From contig NZ_AKJA01000016.1 in the NCBI RefSeq assembly GCF_000282575.1, positions 1 through 51,679 of the forward strand: a stretch of DNA of 51,679 nucleotides, given 5' to 3'. Source of the stretch: Herbaspirillum sp. YR522. Lineage in GTDB: Bacteria; Pseudomonadota; Gammaproteobacteria; Burkholderiales; Burkholderiaceae_D. Under the pieces are notes generated by a model that was given only the letters and a program-made list of their open reading frames with translations, was not told where the DNA came from and did not search any database. Shown here in pieces: positions 1-13,466 of this stretch. The first letter of the stretch is position 1, and each line of letters starts with the position of its first letter. A program made the translations under genes and the position numbers.

Positions 1-322
1 CAGCTGTCGGCAAGTCTCCTGGGTCCGCAACGCCGCCAGGCCAGGCATTCGATGCTGGAGTGCGTCGGTCGCCAGTACGGCCGATCGTGGAAGACGACGG
101 CGTGGCAATGGTAGAAATGGAAGTGAGGGTATGCGGCGCGCCGGTATGACGGCGAAGGCATGGAGGTCAGGCGGTGATTTTGAGATGCTGACCAGGCTCA
201 GGGGCCTGCGTCTTGAAGGTCATGCAATCTGGTTGCGGGTTGCAGGTTGCGGATTGAGCGTCGACGGTTGCGGGTCGAGCGGAGGCAGGGAGGACATTGC
301 CAAGGTGAGGCACAAAAGCAAA
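1..322. other. Non-coding stretch at the left edge
   Basis: I see no supported gene here. The longest open frame (131-343) has a low-complexity Gly/Arg-rich translation, no recognisable domain and no ribosome binding site, and it runs into the rRNA operon terminator. The stretch lies downstream of the minus-strand rRNA operon. It contains a short heptanucleotide repeat, listed separately. Whether a gene lies just left of the window cannot be told. Confidence 0.5.
231..258. repeat. Imperfect 7-bp tandem repeat (GGTTGCG-type)
   Basis: Four consecutive heptamers read GGTTGCG, GGTTGCA, GGTTGCG and GATTGAG; a further GGTTGCGGG occurs at about 266. The unit length equals that of the better-preserved repeat at 42885-42919. 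It lies in non-coding DNA downstream of the rRNA operon. Origin by replication slippage is an inference. Confidence 0.6.
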
Positions 323-350
323 AACCCCACTATCGATCGATAGTGGGGTT
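323..350 (-). terminator. rRNA operon terminator
   Basis: A perfect 28-bp palindrome (14-bp arms, left arm beginning AACCCCACTATCGA) lies 13 bp beyond the 3' end of the 5S gene. Read on the minus strand, the hairpin is followed by a T-rich tract (TTTTGCTTTTGTG). This is the structure of an intrinsic terminator for the rRNA operon. Confidence 0.9.
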
Positions 351-363
351 ATGCAGAATACTA

Positions 364-478
364 GCCTGACGATGACCTACTTTCACACTGGTTGCAGCAC
401 TATCATCGGCGCGAAGTCGTTTCACGGTCCTGTTCGGGATGGGAAGGGGTGGTACCAACTTGCTATAGTCATCAGGCA
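364..478 (-). rRNA. 5S ribosomal RNA
   Basis: On the minus strand the sequence begins TGCCTGATGACTATAGCAAG and ends with the complementary ATCGTCAGGC, giving the terminal helix I of 5S rRNA. The conserved internal segment CCCATCCCGAACAGG is present. The length of about 115 nt fits the family. It is the last gene of the rRNA operon, after 23S and before the hairpin terminator. The ends are placed from the terminal helix and could shift by one or two bases. Confidence 0.95.
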
Positions 479-521
479 TAACTTGTAAAACTGCGCGCTC
501 TCTGATGAGCAGCGTGCAATT

Positions 522-541
522 CAATCTGGGAAGAAGTAAAG
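522..541 (-). other. 3' arm of the 23S precursor processing stem
   Basis: The plus-strand sequence CAATCTGGGAAGAAGTAAAG is complementary, apart from one extra G, to the segment at 3681-3700 upstream of 23S. In the pre-rRNA the two arms would pair across the 23S gene and form the long helix cut by RNase III. Sequence complementarity is seen directly; the processing role is established for rRNA operons. Confidence 0.7.
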
Positions 542-630
542 AGTGTGTAGTCTGGGTGGACTACTGGGTGTGATGCACAAAGGGCAAACACGATTTTGCT
601 AAACTCGTCTATAACAGAACTAATGTTATA

Positions 631-3504
<2,874 letters not shown>

Positions 3505-3680
3505 TATAACGTTAGCCTCTGTTGCCAGAGCGTCATAGAAAAATTTGAGTTTAGCGTTTGCCGTATTGCCAAAGTAAGTCTTCTAATTGCTAAGATCACT
3601 TCGTAATACATTGATTGATACAATCACACCCATTTTTGACGTTCACAAGAACCGAGGTCCTGGTGATTGTCTTAAATGAA

Positions 3681-3711
3681 TCTTTACTTCTTCCAGATTG
3701 TTAAAGAACAA
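3681..3711 (-). promoter_or_regulatory. boxA antiterminator and 5' arm of the 23S processing stem
   Basis: On the minus strand, GTTCTTTAACAATCTGG (3697-3711 region) matches the boxA antitermination element bound by the NusB-S10 complex. It is followed directly by the arm at 3681-3700 that pairs with 522-541 on the other side of 23S. A boxA ahead of 23S, after the spacer tRNAs, is the usual arrangement. Confidence 0.75.
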
Positions 3712-3783
3712 AAACAGCCATTGATCGTAAAAGACCAAACCTAAATCCTGGCATCTTGCGATGCAGACTTAGGTTTGATGTCT

Positions 3784-3859
3784 TGGTGGAGGTTGACGGG
3801 ATCGAACCGACGACCCCCTGCTTGCAAAGCAGGTGCTCTCCCAGCTGAGCTAAACCCCC
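3784..3859 (-). tRNA. tRNA-Ala (anticodon TGC)
   Basis: The minus strand reads as a 76-nt tRNA with a 7-bp acceptor stem (GGGGGTT with AACCTCC), D-loop AGCTCAGCTGGGAGAGC, anticodon loop CTTTGCAAG carrying TGC, T-arm GGTTCGATCC and an encoded CCA end. It sits between tRNA-Ile and 23S in the rRNA spacer, the standard position in proteobacteria. Confidence 0.96.
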
Positions 3860-3868
3860 GAAAAACGT

Positions 3869-3945
3869 TGGTGGGTCTGGTTGGGCTCGAACCAACGACC
3901 CCCGCGTTATCAACACGGTGCTCTAACCAGCTGAGCTACAGACCC
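3869..3945 (-). tRNA. tRNA-Ile (anticodon GAT)
   Basis: A 77-nt tRNA on the minus strand with acceptor stem GGGTCTG/CAGACCC, anticodon loop TTGATAACG carrying GAT, T-arm GGTTCGAGCCC and an encoded CCA end. It is the first of the two spacer tRNAs after 16S and is separated from tRNA-Ala by 9 bp. Confidence 0.96.
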
Positions 3946-4012
3946 GCTTGGATCAGTATGGTAGCAAGTCAACGCTGCCTGACCGTGCATCTACCAAATA
4001 ACTGTTCTTTGA

Positions 4013-4040
4013 TTGACAGCCGATAAGTGTGGACGCTTAA
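4013..4040 (-). other. 3' arm of the 16S precursor processing stem
   Basis: The plus-strand sequence beginning TTGACAGCCGATAAGTGTGG is almost the exact complement of the leader segment at 5734-5762. In the transcript the arms pair around the 16S gene to form the RNase III helix. Two changes between the arms (GTG/GCG, GAC/GGC) are tolerated by G-U pairing. Confidence 0.75.
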
Positions 4041-4053
4041 CTTCAGCGCACTC

Positions 4054-5589
<1,536 letters not shown>

Positions 5590-5733
5590 AATCACTGTTT
5601 TGTGCCATTTCTGGCCACCCCGAAGGGTGTCGCTCTCTCAAAATACTGACAGGTAATTTCTTTCGAACTTACCTATATTTCTTGTGAGCATTTAATATTT
5701 AAAGTTTCCAGACCCGAAGGTCCGTCGCTTCCA

Positions 5734-5776
5734 TTAAACGCCCACGCTTATCGGCTGTTAATTTTTAAAGATCTTT
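5734..5776 (-). promoter_or_regulatory. Leader boxA and 5' arm of the 16S processing stem
   Basis: On the minus strand GATCTTTAAAAATTAACAG (about 5757-5776) is a boxA-like antitermination site. It runs into the arm ACAGCCGATAAGCGTGGGCG (5734-5762 region), which pairs with 4013-4040. The order boxA then processing arm matches the leaders of other proteobacterial rRNA operons. Confidence 0.75.
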
Positions 5777-5852
5777 TCTGTCGCACTGCGAAGCTGTTGC
5801 CTCGCTTGCGTCACTGACAAATCGTTTTGTTTGTCAGCAGCAGAGAAACGAG

Positions 5853-5881
5853 ATTATGAAGTTGTTTCTGAATCGCGTCAA
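5853..5881 (-). promoter_or_regulatory. rRNA promoter P2
   Basis: On the minus strand: -35 TTGACG, a 17-bp spacer, and -10 CATAAT, preceded by an A-rich stretch (GCGGAAAAAAGTAG). One mismatch to consensus in each hexamer gives a strong sigma-70 promoter roughly 260 bp upstream of 16S. Confidence 0.75.
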
Positions 5882-6035
5882 CTACTTTTTTCCGCTTTTC
5901 TTACATCGCTTGTCAGTGCTTGTGACTTCCGCTCCTGACTTGCCCTGTAAAAACCACTTCGTTCTCACCTGCTTTCGCTCGCAACCTTCGCTTCGTTCTT
6001 CACTCCGCTTTCTGCGTTGCGTCAGCAGGGGGCGA

Positions 6036-6064
6036 ACTATAGCAACGCCGCATAGGCCGCGCAA
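6036..6064 (-). promoter_or_regulatory. rRNA promoter P1
   Basis: On the minus strand: -35 TTGCGC, a 17-bp spacer, and -10 TATAGT. An AT-rich UP-element-like segment lies just upstream (AAATTATTTTGCAG). A GC-rich discriminator (TCGCCCCC) follows the -10 box, the feature that makes rRNA promoters sensitive to ppGpp. It lies about 450 bp upstream of 16S. Confidence 0.75.
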
Positions 6065-6192
6065 GTACTTTTTGAACCAAACTGCAAAATAATTTAGCGC
6101 GCCGTGAATGGCTGCCTGGCCAGCAGTCTACATCGCGGTACAGCCAGCATGAGTATCCTGGACTGACTCAACCGCAAACGCCAAAAGACCAG

Positions 6193-6218
6193 ATGCCCGC
6201 CCCTCGCGGGGCGGGCAT
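6193..6218 (-). terminator. Terminator after the BON-domain gene
   Basis: A perfect hairpin with 11-bp GC-rich arms (ATGCCCGCCCC) and a TCGC loop lies about 107 bp beyond the BON gene stop. Read on the minus strand it is followed by CTGGTCTTTTGG, a modest T tract. It separates the BON transcript from the rRNA promoters. Confidence 0.65.
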
Positions 6219-6325
6219 CATTAAAGCCAAGCTATCTATATATGAATTGAATCGGGCATTGGATAAAAGTGGACGGCGCCGCCGAACAGCAAATCAGGCA
6301 GCGTCCGTCCTAGCCCGCTTTCTCA

Positions 6326-6682
6326 TTAACTGCTCTTTACAGTGAGGTCGCTCTTGACGTCCTTGACGCCTTCAACGCCGGCGGCCAGTTGCAACGCGTG
6401 CTGCCCGGCTTCGGCGCTAGGCACCGATCCCCGTAGCGTCACGATACCGGCCTTGGTGGTCACTTTGATCTTGGTGGCCGAGACCTGCTTGTCCTCGACC
6501 AGGGCCGCCTTTACCTTGGCGGTGATAACGGAGTCGTCGACATAGGCGCCAGCGGTCTGCGCCGACCTGGAGCTGGAGTCGCTACTATTGGACGAGTCTG
6601 CGGCCTGGGCCAGCGGCGCCGCCATCAGGGCGGTCGCGAGGGATGCGGCAAGCAGCTTGGCAGTCAGTTTGGTCTTTTCCAT
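6326..6682 (-). CDS. Periplasmic BON-domain protein (OsmY-like)
   Basis: A 118-residue secreted protein. An N-terminal signal peptide (hydrophobic core LLAASLATALMAAPLAQA) is followed by a Ser-rich linker and one BON domain at about residues 48-115, with the typical pattern VDDSVITAKVKAAL and GIVTLRGSV. BON domains are periplasmic, phospholipid- or envelope-associated modules; OsmY has two, this protein one. The ATG at 6682 is chosen because AAGGAG lies 7 nt before it; an ATG 21 bp upstream has no such site. A near-consensus sigma-54 promoter and a GlrR-like site precede it, and glrR is the next gene upstream on the same strand. I infer it is a target of that system. A short envelope-stress role is likely but not shown. 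Confidence 0.88.
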   Translation of the reverse strand: MEKTKLTAKLLAASLATALMAAPLAQAADSSNSSDSSSRSAQTAGAYVDDSVITAKVKAALVEDKQVSATKIKVTTKAGIVTLRGSVPSAEAGQHALQLAAGVEGVKDVKSDLTVKSS

Positions 6683-6748
6683 GGCGTTCTCCTTATCTAG
6701 CAAAGAATAAACATGGGCAGCACAATCGCGGCCGATGGCTTCTCCTTC

Positions 6749-6763
6749 GCAAGGGCCGTGCCA
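6749..6763 (-). promoter_or_regulatory. Sigma-54 promoter of the BON gene
   Basis: On the minus strand CTGGCACGGCCCTTGCG matches the sigma-54 consensus TGGCACG-N4-TTGC at every defined position of the -24 and -12 elements. The expected start point is near 6737, about 55 nt upstream of the BON start codon. Sigma-54 promoters need an activator of the GlrR/NtrC type, which is encoded just upstream. Confidence 0.8.
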
Positions 6764-6848
6764 GGCGAAAAAAACTTATAACTTTCAATGACTTGCCAAT
6801 CCCTCCCTGCCCAAGGCCTTCAATGTAGACGCCAATATGGTCGATTTA

Positions 6849-6866
6849 CGTCGGGTATCAGCGACA
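6849..6866 (-). promoter_or_regulatory. GlrR-like enhancer site
   Basis: On the minus strand TGTCGCTGATACCCGACG fits TGTC-N10-GACA, the GlrR (QseF) recognition pattern as I recall it from enterobacterial glmY promoters, with one mismatch in the last base. Its centre is about 120 bp upstream of the predicted sigma-54 start, a normal enhancer distance. I found only one such site. Confidence 0.5.
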
Positions 6867-6908
6867 CCACGCCATCGATGCACATATAAGTAATTGATTC
6901 CAAAGGGA

Positions 6909-8291
<1,383 letters not shown>

Positions 8292-8325
8292 CGTGGCTCC
8301 AGTGCGGAACGGAGCCGACGCCAGC

Positions 8326-8847
8326 TCACTTGCCTGCGGCGGGCAAGCTCCGTTCGATGTTTTTGAGGGCTTCGAGCTTTTCGTTGAGCAGGTCCACCTT
8401 GCGTTGTGCATCGCGCGCCTGCCCGGCAGACTTCTCGGCGTTGTCGGCCACGCGGCGCAGATCGCTATAGTGGCCCACCAGCAATTGGACGAACGGCTTG
8501 AGCTTGTCTGCTTCGACGCTGTTGTCGGCCATCACGTTCCATAACTGGGCCTCGGCACGCGCCAGGTCGATCGGATCGCGGGTGGCCGCCAGCAACATGG
8601 CGCGCCGTACGGCATTGGCCGGACCGCTGGGGTTGGCATTGGCGCGCTGCAGTTCGCGCGCCACTTCGGCGGCCGACATCTTCCTGACCTGGATGCCATA
8701 GGCCAGCAATTCATCGACATTGCTGGGCGAGTGGATCAACTTGATCGTCGCTACCGGCGGCTCCGCCGGCGGTGTCGTGCAGGCCGCCAGCAACACCAGC
8801 GCACCAACGGCCGCCGCTCGCAGCGGGCGCTCAATCTTGTTTTTCAT
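8326..8847 (-). CDS. qseG: QseG-like outer-membrane lipoprotein
   Basis: A 173-residue lipoprotein with a type II signal peptide ending in the lipobox LLAAC (C23). The mature part is helical, with an Arg/Ala-rich middle and a C-terminal coiled-coil-like segment (KVDLLNEKLEALKNIERSL). Sequence conservation in this family is low, so the call rests mainly on position: it lies between the kinase and regulator exactly as qseG (yfhG) lies between glrK and glrR in enterobacteria, where it modulates the kinase from the envelope. Its start overlaps the kinase stop by 17 bp, pointing to translational coupling. Confidence 0.75.
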   Translation of the reverse strand: MKNKIERPLRAAAVGALVLLAACTTPPAEPPVATIKLIHSPSNVDELLAYGIQVRKMSAAEVARELQRANANPSGPANAVRRAMLLAATRDPIDLARAEAQLWNVMADNSVEADKLKPFVQLLVGHYSDLRRVADNAEKSAGQARDAQRKVDLLNEKLEALKNIERSLPAAGK

Positions 8848-10306
8848 CGGGTAACTCTATTCTGAAATGGGCGCCGCCCTCTCGCGGCACCAACTGCACG
8901 CGCCCGCCGTGCGCATGGACATATTCGCGCACCACCGACAGGCCGATGCCATTGCCGCGCCGCGCGCCGGACGGCTGGTGCAGGCCCTGGTAGAACGGCT
9001 CGAAGATGCGCGCGGTATCGGTAGGCGCCACGCCCGGCCCCTGGTCGATGCATTCTACCCGGACCGTGCCCGACACATCGGCCAGCAGGAAACGGATGAA
9101 TCCACCCTCTGGACTGAAACGCACGGCGTTGGACAACAGGTTGGCCAGTGCGATGGCCATTTTTTCCGGGTCCACCTGCACCATGCGCGCGCTGCCGTCG
9201 ACCTCGACCTTCAGGTCCCGCGCCAGCCACTGCAGGCGCTGGTCGTCGATCACCTTGTGCAGCAACGCCCGCAGGTCCACCGGCACCGGATGCAGGCGCT
9301 GGGCGTCGAACGCCAATTCGTTATAGCGCAGCAGGTCTTCGATCTGGGTCTGCAGCGACTGGGTATTGTGGCGCAGGATGCGGGCGATTTCGCGCTGGTT
9401 GTCCGAAAGCTGCCCGGCCACTCCGTCGTCGAGCAGGGCGGCGCCCTCGCAAAGCGCTGCCAGCGGCGTTTTCAGTTCATGCGATACGTGGCGCAGGAAG
9501 CGCGACTTCTCGGCCTCGAGATCGGCCAGGCGCAGGCGCAACCAGTCCAGCTGCTGTCCCAGGCGGCGAATGTCGGCCGGGCCCCGGACATCGATGGGCT
9601 GGTCGAAGCGGTTATCGCCCAGGCGCCCGATGGCATGCTCCAGCCGCGCCAGCGGGCGCGACAACCACAGCCCGAAACAGAATGCCAGCAGTACCGCCAG
9701 CAGGATCGCGCCCACTACCTGCAGCGTGAGCATGCGGCGCTGCTGTTCGAGCGCGGTCGACAGGGCATTGTTGCGGCGGTCGACTTCGCGCCGGCTCTCC
9801 AGTGCCAACCGGTCATTGAGCGCAGGCAGGCGGGAGAAGTCCTGGAACAGCTTCAATTGCTCGCCCTTGTCGCGACGTTGCTCGGATTCGAGCACCGCCG
9901 ACGCCTCGTCCACATAGAGCGTCCACTGGCCATACAGCTCGCGCGGCGCCATCGGCAGGGCGTCGGAGAGTTCATTGATGGCGCCGCGCGCCTGGTCGCG
10001 CGCCTCGACGAAGCGATCATGGAACACCTCGTCGTCCAGCACCAGGTATTGGCGGGCGCTGCGTTCCATGGCCACCGTGCGCTCGGCCAGACGTTGCGCA
10101 GCCTCGGTCAGTTGCACCGCCTGGCGGGCGGTCTGGCTGCTGTTGCTGGCCATGCGTTCCAGCGTGAACAGCGCGTGGATCGAGGTGGCACTGAGCAGGG
10201 CAGCAATCAACAGGAAGGCAGCAAGCAATAATTGCCTGAACGACAAGCCCAGGTACCCCGGCTTCTGCTGCGGTGTCGAATTCAGGTGTTCGATGGCATT
10301 GTGCAT
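8831..10306 (-). CDS. glrK: Sensor histidine kinase, GlrK/QseE-like
   Basis: A 491-residue membrane kinase. Two membrane segments (about residues 24-47 and 193-214) bracket a helical periplasmic sensor region. A HAMP-like linker follows, then HisKA with FLRHVSHELKTPLAAL (phospho-acceptor H276), the N-box around N393 (ANLLSNAVRFSP), and the ATP-binding G boxes DQGPGVA and GNGIGLS. It autophosphorylates and should pass phosphate to the GlrR-like regulator downstream. The ATG at 10306 was chosen because it lies 19 bp after the stop of the upstream hydrolase; a TTG start at 10354 would overlap that gene. No strong ribosome binding site is visible before either, so the start is uncertain. Confidence 0.9.
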   Translation of the reverse strand: MHNAIEHLNSTPQQKPGYLGLSFRQLLLAAFLLIAALLSATSIHALFTLERMASNSSQTARQAVQLTEAAQRLAERTVAMERSARQYLVLDDEVFHDRFVEARDQARGAINELSDALPMAPRELYGQWTLYVDEASAVLESEQRRDKGEQLKLFQDFSRLPALNDRLALESRREVDRRNNALSTALEQQRRMLTLQVVGAILLAVLLAFCFGLWLSRPLARLEHAIGRLGDNRFDQPIDVRGPADIRRLGQQLDWLRLRLADLEAEKSRFLRHVSHELKTPLAALCEGAALLDDGVAGQLSDNQREIARILRHNTQSLQTQIEDLLRYNELAFDAQRLHPVPVDLRALLHKVIDDQRLQWLARDLKVEVDGSARMVQVDPEKMAIALANLLSNAVRFSPEGGFIRFLLADVSGTVRVECIDQGPGVAPTDTARIFEPFYQGLHQPSGARRGNGIGLSVVREYVHAHGGRVQLVPREGGAHFRIELPDEKQD

Positions 10307-10325
10307 GCGCTTGGTCCGGCAGTCG

Positions 10326-11579
10326 TCAGGCGGGATGCTGCTCTGGCCCGACAAAATCCAGTAGCGTCAGGGCCACCACCTTGGTGGCACGCCGCAGGTC
10401 TTCCAGCGCCAGGTTCTCGTCGGCCTGCTTGGCATTGGATTCCATCAGCGTACGCGGGCCGGCGCCAAACAGCACCACCGGGATGCCATGCTCGCCGTAC
10501 AGGCGGGCATCGGTATAGAGCGCCGAACCAAAGGTGGTCAGGGTCTCGCCCATGACGTCATTGGCATGCCGCAACAGGCTCTCGACCAGGCGCTCGTGGC
10601 CCGGCAGCGGGCGCAGCGCCCTCGCCAGCAGCAGCCGCCGGATCTCGACCCGGATACCGGGCAGGTCGGCCACTGCCTGTTCGATCAGGCCACGCACACC
10701 GGCCTCGACCTCGGTCGGATCTTCTTCGGGAATCATGCGGCGGTCCATCTTCAGCACCACCTTGCCCGGCACCACGTTGGTGTTGGTGCCGCCATCGATA
10801 CGGCCTACGATCATGGTCGGGTGGGTGATGCCGGGGATCGCCGAGCGGATTTCCTTGAGGCCCGGCAATGCGCCATAGATGGCATTGAGAATGGCGTTGG
10901 CCGCCTGCAACGCATCGTGCCCGGTCTCGGGCATCGAGCCGTGGGTGGCACGGCCGTGCACCGTCACCTCGAACTGCAGGCAGGCATTGTGCGCGGTCAC
11001 CACGTTGTAGCTGAAGCCGGCCGCCAGCACGTAGTCCGGCCTGGTCAGCTTCTGCTCCAGCAGCCATCCCGGGCCCAGCAGGCCGCCGAATTCCTCGTCG
11101 TAGGTGAAATGCAGTTCCAGCGCGCCGCGCAAATCGATACCGAGCGACTCAAGCGCGCGCACGGCAAAGATATAGCTGGCGAAATCGCCCTTGGACACGG
11201 CGGTGGCGCGCCCGTAGATACGACCGTCGGCAATCTCGCCGCCGTACGGATCATGGGTCCAGCCGTCACCCGGCGGCACCACGTCGCCGTGCGCGTTGAG
11301 GGCCACGGTGGGGCCGCCGTCGGCATACGGGCGTCGCACGATCAGGTTGGTCACGCTTTGCATGCCGTAGTCCACCACCTGCTGCTGCGGCACCACGTGT
11401 TTTTCGGCATGCCAGCCCCAGCGCCGGACCAGTTCAGCCACCGCATCGGCATGCGGTGCATTGTTGCCCGGCGGCGTGTCGGTAGGAATCCGGACCAGTT
11501 GCTGCAACACCCCGACTTCTTCATCGAAATGCTGATCGATCCATGCGCACAGGCGCTCCGACAACTGCTGATTGGCCAT
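10326..11579 (-). CDS. M20-family metallohydrolase-like protein with altered metal ligands
   Basis: A 417-residue protein with the ArgE/DapE/carboxypeptidase G2 fold: an N-terminal catalytic part with NAHGDVVPPG (H97) and TYDEEFGG (E162/E163), a central dimerization part with VHGRATHGSMPE, and a C-terminal return to the catalytic domain. Family members cleave peptide or acyl-amino bonds using two zinc ions. Two usual ligands look changed: where GRGAxDxKG carries the bridging Asp, this protein reads GRATAVSKGD (Val128), and near the C-terminus K384 stands where the last His is expected (NAKQADE). The substrate is unknown. GGAG precedes the ATG at 11579. It lies 19 bp upstream of glrK and may be co-transcribed with it. 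Confidence 0.82.
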   Translation of the reverse strand: MANQQLSERLCAWIDQHFDEEVGVLQQLVRIPTDTPPGNNAPHADAVAELVRRWGWHAEKHVVPQQQVVDYGMQSVTNLIVRRPYADGGPTVALNAHGDVVPPGDGWTHDPYGGEIADGRIYGRATAVSKGDFASYIFAVRALESLGIDLRGALELHFTYDEEFGGLLGPGWLLEQKLTRPDYVLAAGFSYNVVTAHNACLQFEVTVHGRATHGSMPETGHDALQAANAILNAIYGALPGLKEIRSAIPGITHPTMIVGRIDGGTNTNVVPGKVVLKMDRRMIPEEDPTEVEAGVRGLIEQAVADLPGIRVEIRRLLLARALRPLPGHERLVESLLRHANDVMGETLTTFGSALYTDARLYGEHGIPVVLFGAGPRTLMESNAKQADENLALEDLRRATKVVALTLLDFVGPEQHPA

Positions 11580-11806
11580 TCCCACTCCGTCTCGATAAAA
11601 GCGCGCCGGCCACGCCAGCGCAAAACAGCATGATAACGTACCGGCTTGCCAGCAGGGCAATGGCCAGCGTGGCCGGCGTTTCCCCGCTATCATGGGAGCC
11701 GGCCGCCAGCCGCCGCGGCCACGTCGTCTCACCACTATCACTATATAAGAGCATCCGGCCGCGCTGGCCTGCCAGCGGCCCGGGTCGCTCCCCTTGCCAA
11801 TCTCAC

Positions 11807-13234
11807 ATGTCTTCGCTGCCTTCATCCACCGACGTCCCCCGCCCCTCCCCCCAACTGGTCGTGGCCGGCGACGGCCTGCCGCCGGACCAGCGTGGCCGGG
11901 CGATCCTGACCCTGTTGATCGCGGTCGGGCTGGCCACGCTGGACACCGCCATTGCCAATACCGCCCTGCCCGCCATGGCGCTCGACCTCAATACCACGCC
12001 GGCAGCGTCGGTATGGATCGTGACGTCCTACCAGTTGGCCATGATGGTGTCGTTGCTGCCACTGGCGGCATTGGGCGAGATCGTCGGCTATCGGCGTATC
12101 TATATATGGGGCCTGGTGCTGTTTACGGTGGCATCGCTATTGTGCGCCGTGGCCTGGTCGCTGCCGTCGCTGGTCGTGGCGCGCTTCCTGCAGGGGCTGG
12201 GCGGGGCCGGCATCATGAGCGTCAACACCGCCCTGATCCGTTTCATCTACCCGACCCGCTCGCTGGGCCGCGGCGTCGGGCTCAATACGCTGATCGTAGC
12301 CGTCGCCTTTACCGTCGGCCCCAGCGTGGCCTCGGCCATCCTGGCCATCGCTCCGTGGCCGTGGTTGTTTGCAGTCAACGTTCCATTGGGCATCATCGCA
12401 GTGGTCCTGGCCATACCGTCGCTGCCGCATACCGCCTTGTCGGCCTATTCGTTCGACGTACGCAGCGCCGTGCTCAATGCCGCCACCTTCGGCTTGCTGA
12501 TCCTGGCCATCGGCGAAGGGGCGCACCAGGCCCAGGGCCATGTCGTCGGCCTGGAGCTGGCGGCAGCCTTGGTCTGCGGCGCGTTCCTGCTGCGCCGCGA
12601 GCTGCGCCACCCGGCCCCCATGATGCCGGTCGACCTGTTTCGCCATCCCATGTTTTCGCTCTCGGCAGTCACCGCCGTATGCTCGTTCGCTGCCCAGGGC
12701 CTGGCATTCGTGTCGCTGCCCTTCTTCTTCCATCACGACCTTGGTCGCAGCCAGGTCGAGATCGGCCTGCTGATGACGCCATGGCCGGTGGCCGTGGCGA
12801 TCATGGCGCCGATCGCAGGCCGTATGTCGGACCGCTATCCGGTGGGCATCCTGGGCGGGGTCGGGCTGGCGATGCTGTGCACGGGCTTGCTCACCATGAC
12901 TTTCATGCCGGCCGCCCCCACGGTCTGGGATATCTGCTGGCGCATGCTGATCTGCGGCATGGGCTTCGGGTTCTTCCAGTCGCCCAACCTGAAGGCACTG
13001 ATGACCAGCGCGCCGCCTCATCGCAGCGGCGGCGCCTCGGGTATCGTCGCCACCGCGCGCCTGCTGGGCCAGAGCATCGGCGCCTCGCTGGTAGCACTGT
13101 GCTTTAACCTCTCCGAAACGCACGGTTCGCGTTTTGCACTGGGCTTCGGCGCAGCCTTCGCCGGGCTGGCCTGCCTGGCCAGCTTCCTGCGCTTGCTCAC
13201 CAGCAACCCGTATGCGGCGCCGCTGAAAAAATAG
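11807..13234 (+). CDS. MFS transporter, DHA2 family (EmrB/QacA type)
   Basis: A 475-residue membrane protein with about 14 hydrophobic segments. The DHA2 hallmark LDTAIANTALPAMA lies in the first helix, followed by motif A in loop 2-3 (LGEIVGYRRIYIWG) and the antiporter-type GLGGAGIMSVNTALI. Such proteins export drugs or toxic compounds by proton antiport in the inner membrane. The ATG at 11807 is preferred because upstream residues are low-complexity and non-membrane; no strong ribosome binding site is visible. It is transcribed divergently from the M20 gene across 227 bp. The substrate cannot be predicted. Confidence 0.85.
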   Translation: MSSLPSSTDVPRPSPQLVVAGDGLPPDQRGRAILTLLIAVGLATLDTAIANTALPAMALDLNTTPAASVWIVTSYQLAMMVSLLPLAALGEIVGYRRIYIWGLVLFTVASLLCAVAWSLPSLVVARFLQGLGGAGIMSVNTALIRFIYPTRSLGRGVGLNTLIVAVAFTVGPSVASAILAIAPWPWLFAVNVPLGIIAVVLAIPSLPHTALSAYSFDVRSAVLNAATFGLLILAIGEGAHQAQGHVVGLELAAALVCGAFLLRRELRHPAPMMPVDLFRHPMFSLSAVTAVCSFAAQGLAFVSLPFFFHHDLGRSQVEIGLLMTPWPVAVAIMAPIAGRMSDRYPVGILGGVGLAMLCTGLLTMTFMPAAPTVWDICWRMLICGMGFGFFQSPNLKALMTSAPPHRSGGASGIVATARLLGQSIGASLVALCFNLSETHGSRFALGFGAAFAGLACLASFLRLLTSNPYAAPLKK

Positions 13235-13466
13235 GCGCCGCAGCGGATCGGCGAGCAACATCGACGGCGGCTCAAAGGCCGCCGTTGCGCATCCCGGCGT
13301 CAGCCAGCAGTCAGGAACGTGCAAGAAAACATCAGAAGTCTTCCCCTGCATAACTATTCGTCGCCGCCGCATCAAATTTAAGTGCCGGCGCACTGCCGCG
13401 CCTGTCTCAAACAAAAAACATTCTGCTACGATGGACTCGTTTTATTAAGACCGGCTGTAGGCGAAA

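Larger units (their letters stand above)
5590..6030 (-). other. rRNA operon leader region
   Basis: About 440 bp upstream of 16S with no supported gene; short open frames here have no domain or ribosome binding site. It contains promoter P2, a boxA and the 5' arm of the 16S processing stem. AT content is above that of the neighbourhood, as is usual for rRNA promoters. Confidence 0.7.

Noticed and set aside
131..343. 70-residue plus-strand open frame at the left edge
   Set aside because: Low-complexity product, no ribosome binding site, and it runs into the rRNA terminator.
8867..10231. 454-residue plus-strand open frame
   Set aside because: It is antisense to the histidine kinase gene; high GC leaves long frames open by chance and the product is low-complexity.
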